Source: Candidatus Flexifilum breve (GTDB lineage: Bacteria > Chloroflexota > Anaerolineae > Aggregatilineales > Phototrophicaceae). From it: a stretch of 64,000 nucleotides of DNA. A program made the translations under genes and the position numbers. Under the pieces are notes generated by a model. The model was not told the DNA's origin, ran no database searches, and saw nothing but the letters and a program-made list of their open reading frames with translations. Each line of letters opens with the position of its first letter. Position 1 is the first letter of the stretch. Positions 60,147 through 64,000 of this stretch are shown here, in pieces. The stretch lies in contig JADKGC010000010.1 of NCBI GenBank assembly GCA_016717205.1, positions 186,001 to 250,000 on the forward strand. The letters run 5' to 3'.

Positions 60147-61202
60147 TTACTGCTTCGGCTTGAGTCGAAACCGGACGCGCCTCGATTTCTTACGATACCG
60201 AGTCACGGAGGAAGGTGCTTGCTCGCCGACTTCCCAAGCGCGCAGCGCCGCCCGGATATGATCGGCAATGTAATGTCCGTCGGCTTCCAACAGCTTCAAG
60301 CTCTCGCCCGCCCGCAGCAGCGCCTCGTCGCGGCGTCCCATTTCGTGCAGGACCACCGCGTAGTTGAACTGGACAATCGCGTACTGTTCATCGTCACCTA
60401 GCGCTTTCCACTCGGTAAGCGCTTCGCGGAATACCGTATCCGCCTTCTCTGTGTCACCGTATTTCGCCGTAAATGCGGCAACTTTCCCCTTGAACATCGT
60501 CATCAGCACGCGATTATCGATCTGTTCCAGAATAGCGAGTGCCTGCTTCAGCGTCTCGCCGCTTTGGCGAACATCACCCAAATTCTCCTGAAAATCCGCC
60601 AGCAGCATCAGATTCGCCGCGATTCCGCGCTCGTTTTCGTTGTGCTGATCGATCTCAAGTGCGCGCTGGCAGGCTGCAATACCACGGGCATCTTCACCCA
60701 GTCCCAAGTACACCAGCGCCATGTTGTGATAGGCGACTGCAAAACCTGGATGCGTCGAGCGATGACGGTCGATACTCAAAACGAATTCGTAGAGTTCAAT
60801 CGCATCCTCATGCTCGCCCAACCGCTGCATCATGTTGGCAATAATTAGGATGAGCGACAGGTCAACCGCATCTTCTTCGCTTTGAGCGTGATCGCGGAAG
60901 TAGCCGAGCAGATTTTGCGCCCATTCCAACTGCTCCTGTGTGAGTCCGCGCAGATCGAAATACGGGCTGAACGCGCGCAGTACCTCGCACAGCGCATCGA
61001 GCAAATCGCCGGGGTCGGGGGTCAAAGTGGATAGAGTATCAGTGAGGGTGGCGAGATCCTCATCCAACTCCGAGAGGGCGGGCGCAGCACTTGTCGATTG
61101 AATATTTTCGGTCAGCGGCGCAAGCTGATGCATAATCGTGTCCACGATGTGTCGATGCCGCCGCTGAAATACGCCTTTAACTTCCTCGTGAAGTTCGAAC
61201 AT
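60147..61202 (-). CDS. TPR-repeat protein divergent from the STAND gene
   Basis: From the ATG at 61202 (GGAGG upstream) the protein has 351 residues. Several tetratricopeptide units are visible: AVAYHNMALVYLGLGEDARG, ERGIAANLMLLADFQENLGD and AIVQFNYAVVLHEMGRRDEA. The N-terminal 130 residues are helical and the C-terminus is basic (RKKSRRVRFRLKPKQ). TPR arrays bind proteins. It is divergent from the XRE-NB-ARC gene, with 66 bases between the starts. Confidence 0.75.
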   Translation of the reverse strand: MFELHEEVKGVFQRRHRHIVDTIMHQLAPLTENIQSTSAAPALSELDEDLATLTDTLSTLTPDPGDLLDALCEVLRAFSPYFDLRGLTQEQLEWAQNLLGYFRDHAQSEEDAVDLSLILIIANMMQRLGEHEDAIELYEFVLSIDRHRSTHPGFAVAYHNMALVYLGLGEDARGIAACQRALEIDQHNENERGIAANLMLLADFQENLGDVRQSGETLKQALAILEQIDNRVLMTMFKGKVAAFTAKYGDTEKADTVFREALTEWKALGDDEQYAIVQFNYAVVLHEMGRRDEALLRAGESLKLLEADGHYIADHIRAALRAWEVGEQAPSSVTRYRKKSRRVRFRLKPKQ

Positions 61203-61268
61203 CGCGCCTCCACATTCTTCCGCTATAGTAGTGTTATACCATAGGGCAGCGGCAACGGTAGGAATGGA

Positions 61269-62630
61269 ATGACGAACAGCTTTGGCGGTCAACTACGGTC
61301 AGCGCGGCAACGCGCAGGATTTGACTCCTATCGCAAATTCGCGGTGTATTTGACTGAGCGGGATCATGACATCGCGGATGAAACCCTCGGCAACTATGAA
61401 CGTGATGCCCGCAAGCCGCATCGTGACGATCTATTGCCCCTCTTGTCCGCTTTGGCAATTCGCAACGGCTTCAGTCACTTAGCCGATGTCAACCAACTGC
61501 TCGAAAGTGGAGATTACGATCCCCTCACCGCTGATGAGGTGCAAACCCATTTTCCTGATCTGCCTGCCGACCGCCCACTTCCCCATGTGCCGCTCAAACC
61601 CTATCATGAGATTTTCGGGCGTGATGCAATAGTCCAAACCGTGGGCGATCAACTGCTGGCCCGCAACGCGCCTCGGTTGATGGTGATCAGTGGGTTAGGC
61701 GGCATCGGCAAGACGGCTATCGCCCATGCGGTGCTTCGCCGGGTGATCGCGCAGAACAGATTTGAGTCGGTTTTGTGGCAGAGCATGAAGTCCGAAGAGT
61801 TTATCAGCACCTCGATCAGCCGTCGGCAGGCGGTCACGAGCTTCAGCGAGGCGCTGCTTGGGTACGGGCGGCAAATCGGACTGCCTGAGGCGGCGCTTCA
61901 ATCGAACCAGCTGGCAGAGGCGCTCAAACAGCAGTTGCAAACGGGCGCTTACCTTATCGTCCTGGACAATTTGGAAACACTCCCCGCATTGGAGTACGTC
62001 ACTCGTGAACTGCACGCGATGATCGGGGATACTTCGCAGTCGCGGGTGCTGATCACCAGCCGCAAGCGGATTGTCGATGAGCCGTATCTGGTCGATTATC
62101 AGGTGCGCGGCTTATCGGAACAGGCGACCTTCGATCTGCTGCGGGATGAGGCGCAGCAGCGCGGCGCGACCAGCCTACTCCAAGCGGACACCGCCCTGAT
62201 GCAGCGGATTTTCGCTGTCACTGGCGGGATGCCGCTGGCGATCAAACTCATCGTCAGTCAGTATCTCCTTGGGATCAGCCTTGATGAAGAATTAGATCGC
62301 CTCATGCGAGCGGTCGATGAGGAACAACTGTATCACTTCATCTACCATGACCTATGGGTGAAACTGCCGCTGCCCGCGCAAAAGCTGCTGGTCGGAGCGG
62401 CAGGAACAGCCTCAGCGATGCTGCGCTCAATGTTGATCGAAGCCAGCGAACTCACGCCGGAAGCGTTCACTGCCGCCGTGCCGGAATTGGTGCGTACATC
62501 ACTGCTAGAGGTGCGCCATCATCCCATTGCCGAGCGCCAACGCTACGAAATCCACCCGATCACACGCTGGTTCATCAATATTGTCCTGCAAGGCTTATGG
62601 AAGCGCGGCGATCCCCCTTCGGCAGTGTAG
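61269..62630 (+). CDS. XRE-NB-ARC STAND NTPase without a repeat sensor domain
   Basis: The 453-residue protein has an N-terminal helix-turn-helix-like domain (FGGQLRSARQRAGFDSYRKF, then NYERDARKPHRDDLLPLL). An NB-ARC NTPase follows (Walker A ISGLGGIGKTAIAHAVL near 141, Walker B LIVLDNLETL near 229, VLITSRKR, and GGMPLAIKL as the GLPLA motif) with a winged-helix end. STAND proteins normally carry C-terminal sensor repeats; here the chain ends after the winged helix. The divergent TPR protein could supply the missing sensor. Function as regulator or defence switch is inferred. Confidence 0.85.
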   Translation: MTNSFGGQLRSARQRAGFDSYRKFAVYLTERDHDIADETLGNYERDARKPHRDDLLPLLSALAIRNGFSHLADVNQLLESGDYDPLTADEVQTHFPDLPADRPLPHVPLKPYHEIFGRDAIVQTVGDQLLARNAPRLMVISGLGGIGKTAIAHAVLRRVIAQNRFESVLWQSMKSEEFISTSISRRQAVTSFSEALLGYGRQIGLPEAALQSNQLAEALKQQLQTGAYLIVLDNLETLPALEYVTRELHAMIGDTSQSRVLITSRKRIVDEPYLVDYQVRGLSEQATFDLLRDEAQQRGATSLLQADTALMQRIFAVTGGMPLAIKLIVSQYLLGISLDEELDRLMRAVDEEQLYHFIYHDLWVKLPLPAQKLLVGAAGTASAMLRSMLIEASELTPEAFTAAVPELVRTSLLEVRHHPIAERQRYEIHPITRWFINIVLQGLWKRGDPPSAV

Positions 62631-62705
62631 GAGCAGTGAATGATCGTCCTTCAGCCCCGCAATTTATCGTGAAAACACCCGACGAATTGAGGAGGTTTCA
62701 CGACT

Positions 62706-62975
62706 ATGGACGACATCCACTTGCTGAAGTTTTACCTGAAACTACGCCATCGGCAGCGCGAAGTGCTCGAACTGGTCTGCGCGGGATTGAGCAACGACGA
62801 AATCGGCGCGGGGCTGTATATAACCTCGTCGGGGGTCGCGGAACACCTGACCACGATCTACGCTGAACTGGGGAACGAGGAAGCTTACGCCGATCGGCGC
62901 GTCAACCGGGCCGTGCTGATCAGCGCGTTCGCGCCGTTCTTTGCCCGTCACCCGGAGATGAAGCAGCTCCAGTGA
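62706..62975 (+). CDS. LuxR/GerE-type helix-turn-helix protein
   Basis: The 89-residue protein has LKLRHRQREVLELVCAGLSNDEIG then YITSSGVAEHLTTIYAELG, the LuxR-type DNA-binding domain with its REVLELV start. It has no receiver or sensor domain. GAGGAGG lies 11 bases upstream of the ATG. It follows the STAND gene by 75 bases on the same strand and precedes CRISPR array 2. Confidence 0.75.
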   Translation: MDDIHLLKFYLKLRHRQREVLELVCAGLSNDEIGAGLYITSSGVAEHLTTIYAELGNEEAYADRRVNRAVLISAFAPFFARHPEMKQLQ

Positions 62976-63020
62976 AACAAACGGGCGCTAGTCGGAGAAT
63001 ATCATCCGCTAGCGCCCACT

Positions 63021-64000
63021 CGTCAAATCCCCCCGTAGGGGCGACCCTCCACGTGAAGGTCGAAGCCGAACTGGTGACCGTCTAGTCCACGATCCGTTTC
63101 AATCCCCCGTAGGGGCGACCCTCCACGTGAAGCACGGACTTCACCTGGAACATCCGGATCAGTATGAGGTTTCAATCCCCCGTAGGGGCGACCCTCCACG
63201 TGAAGCGAGCTTACCTACTCCGCTGGAGACCAGATGTTTTCGTTTCAATCCCCCGTAGGGGCGACCCTCCACGTGAAGTGAGGTAGTCGTGGTCTTAAAC
63301 GAGCCGGGCACTCAGTTTCAATCCCCCGTAGGGGCGACCCTCCACGTGAAGAGGAACGTTCCCAAGATTAGAACATTTGTATTCAGTTTCAATCCCCTGT
63401 AGGGGCGACCCTCCACGTGAAGCGATTTGCAACCGACTTACGAATTCTGGGACAATGGTTTCAATCCCCCGTAGGGGCGACCTTCCACGTGAAGGGAGGG
63501 TAATCATGTTGTTCGCACTGCTCTTCCTGTTGGGTTTCAATCCCCCGTAGGGGCGACCCTCCACGTGAAGCGAACGCGACTGGCAGACACTGTCTGAGGG
63601 CACCGGCATCGTTTCAATCCCCCGTAGGGGCGACCCTCCACGTGAAGGGTACTGAAAGGGTGACTCTCAATGTCATTTCCGACGGTTTCAATCCCCCGTA
63701 GGGGCGACCCTCCACGTGAAGAAGACTGGCTAGCCGAATGGGTGCTCTACGCTTTGAGTTTCAATCCCCCGTAGGGGCGACCCTCCACGTGAAGGGTACT
63801 GAAAGGGTGACTCTCAATGTCATTTCCGACGGTTTCAATCCCCCGTAGGGGCGACCCTCCACGTGAAGAAGACTGGCTAGCCGAATGGGTGCTCTACGCT
63901 TTGAGTTTCAATCCCCCGTAGGGGCGACCCTCCACGTGAAGAACTGGGCATCCGGCATTCAGGTGGGCCGCGCATCGTTGGTTTCAATCCCCCGTAGGGG
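63021..64000 (-). CRISPR. CRISPR array 2: at least 14 repeats, cut by the window end
   Basis: The repeat is GTTTCAATCCCCCGTAGGGG followed by CGACCCTCCACGTGAAG, differing from array 1 only in the second half. The leftmost copy (63021-63058) is degenerate, so the leader lies beyond 64000 and transcription is on the minus strand, as in array 1. Two copies carry single changes (63386 and 63458 units). The spacers at 63648-63684 and 63722-63757 recur in the same order at 63795-63831 and 63869-63904. Confidence 0.97.

Noticed and set aside
57976..64000. cas genes near the CRISPR arrays
   Set aside because: None of the genes between or beside the arrays in this window resembles a Cas protein; they may lie beyond 64000.

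Overview
The window is GC-rich and densely coded. It looks like an integrative/conjugative element or megaplasmid that joins a genomic defence island. The host is probably a member of the Chloroflexota. That guess rests on gene style (giant TIR/NB-ARC/WD40 protein, DUF6504-linked ImuB/DnaE2, ATTGAAAC-type CRISPR repeats), not on a marker gene, so it is only moderately secure. No rRNA or tRNA gene was seen.

Layout. 1-16.5 kb is a mobile-element backbone. It carries a primase-helicase (cut by the window start), two separate relaxase modules (HU-like, ribbon-helix-helix and relaxase genes), a ParM/ParR partition pair, a type IA topoisomerase homologue that has lost its catalytic residues, two acidic unknown proteins, an aldo/keto reductase, a YwbE-like protein and a VirD4-type coupling protein split by a frameshift. 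16.9-32.1 kb is a type 1 BREX cluster on the minus strand (brxA, brxB, brxC, pglX, pglZ, brxL) with an XRE-ImmA/IrrE regulator and a MazF toxin inserted between pglX and pglZ. 32.2-36.7 kb is a patchwork: a broken ssb 3' end, transposon-end-like repeats, an intact ssb behind a strongly structured leader, and a TIR-like effector next to a nuclease-like gene. 36.6-48 kb is a long minus-strand operon with a PRTRC-like ubiquitin-type cassette (Ub-like, E2-like and E1-like proteins), a second primase, a 1269-residue methyltransferase-helicase fusion and unknown genes.

48.8-64 kb is a defence and mutagenesis region. It holds a TIR-NB-ARC protein with 15 WD40 repeats, an imuA-imuB-DUF6504-dnaE2 mutasome whose dnaE2 has an in-frame amber codon, and two CRISPR arrays with related but distinct repeats. 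The arrays flank an XRE-NB-ARC STAND gene, a divergent TPR gene and a LuxR-type HTH gene. No cas gene is in the window; the second array runs off the right edge.

Several genes are interrupted by one-base changes, mostly in short homopolymers (unknown protein near 11.3 kb, coupling protein, pglZ twice, nuclease-like gene). The CRISPR repeats also vary between four and five C. Either the assembly has homopolymer errors or these genes are decaying. Functional statements about the split genes depend on resolving that.
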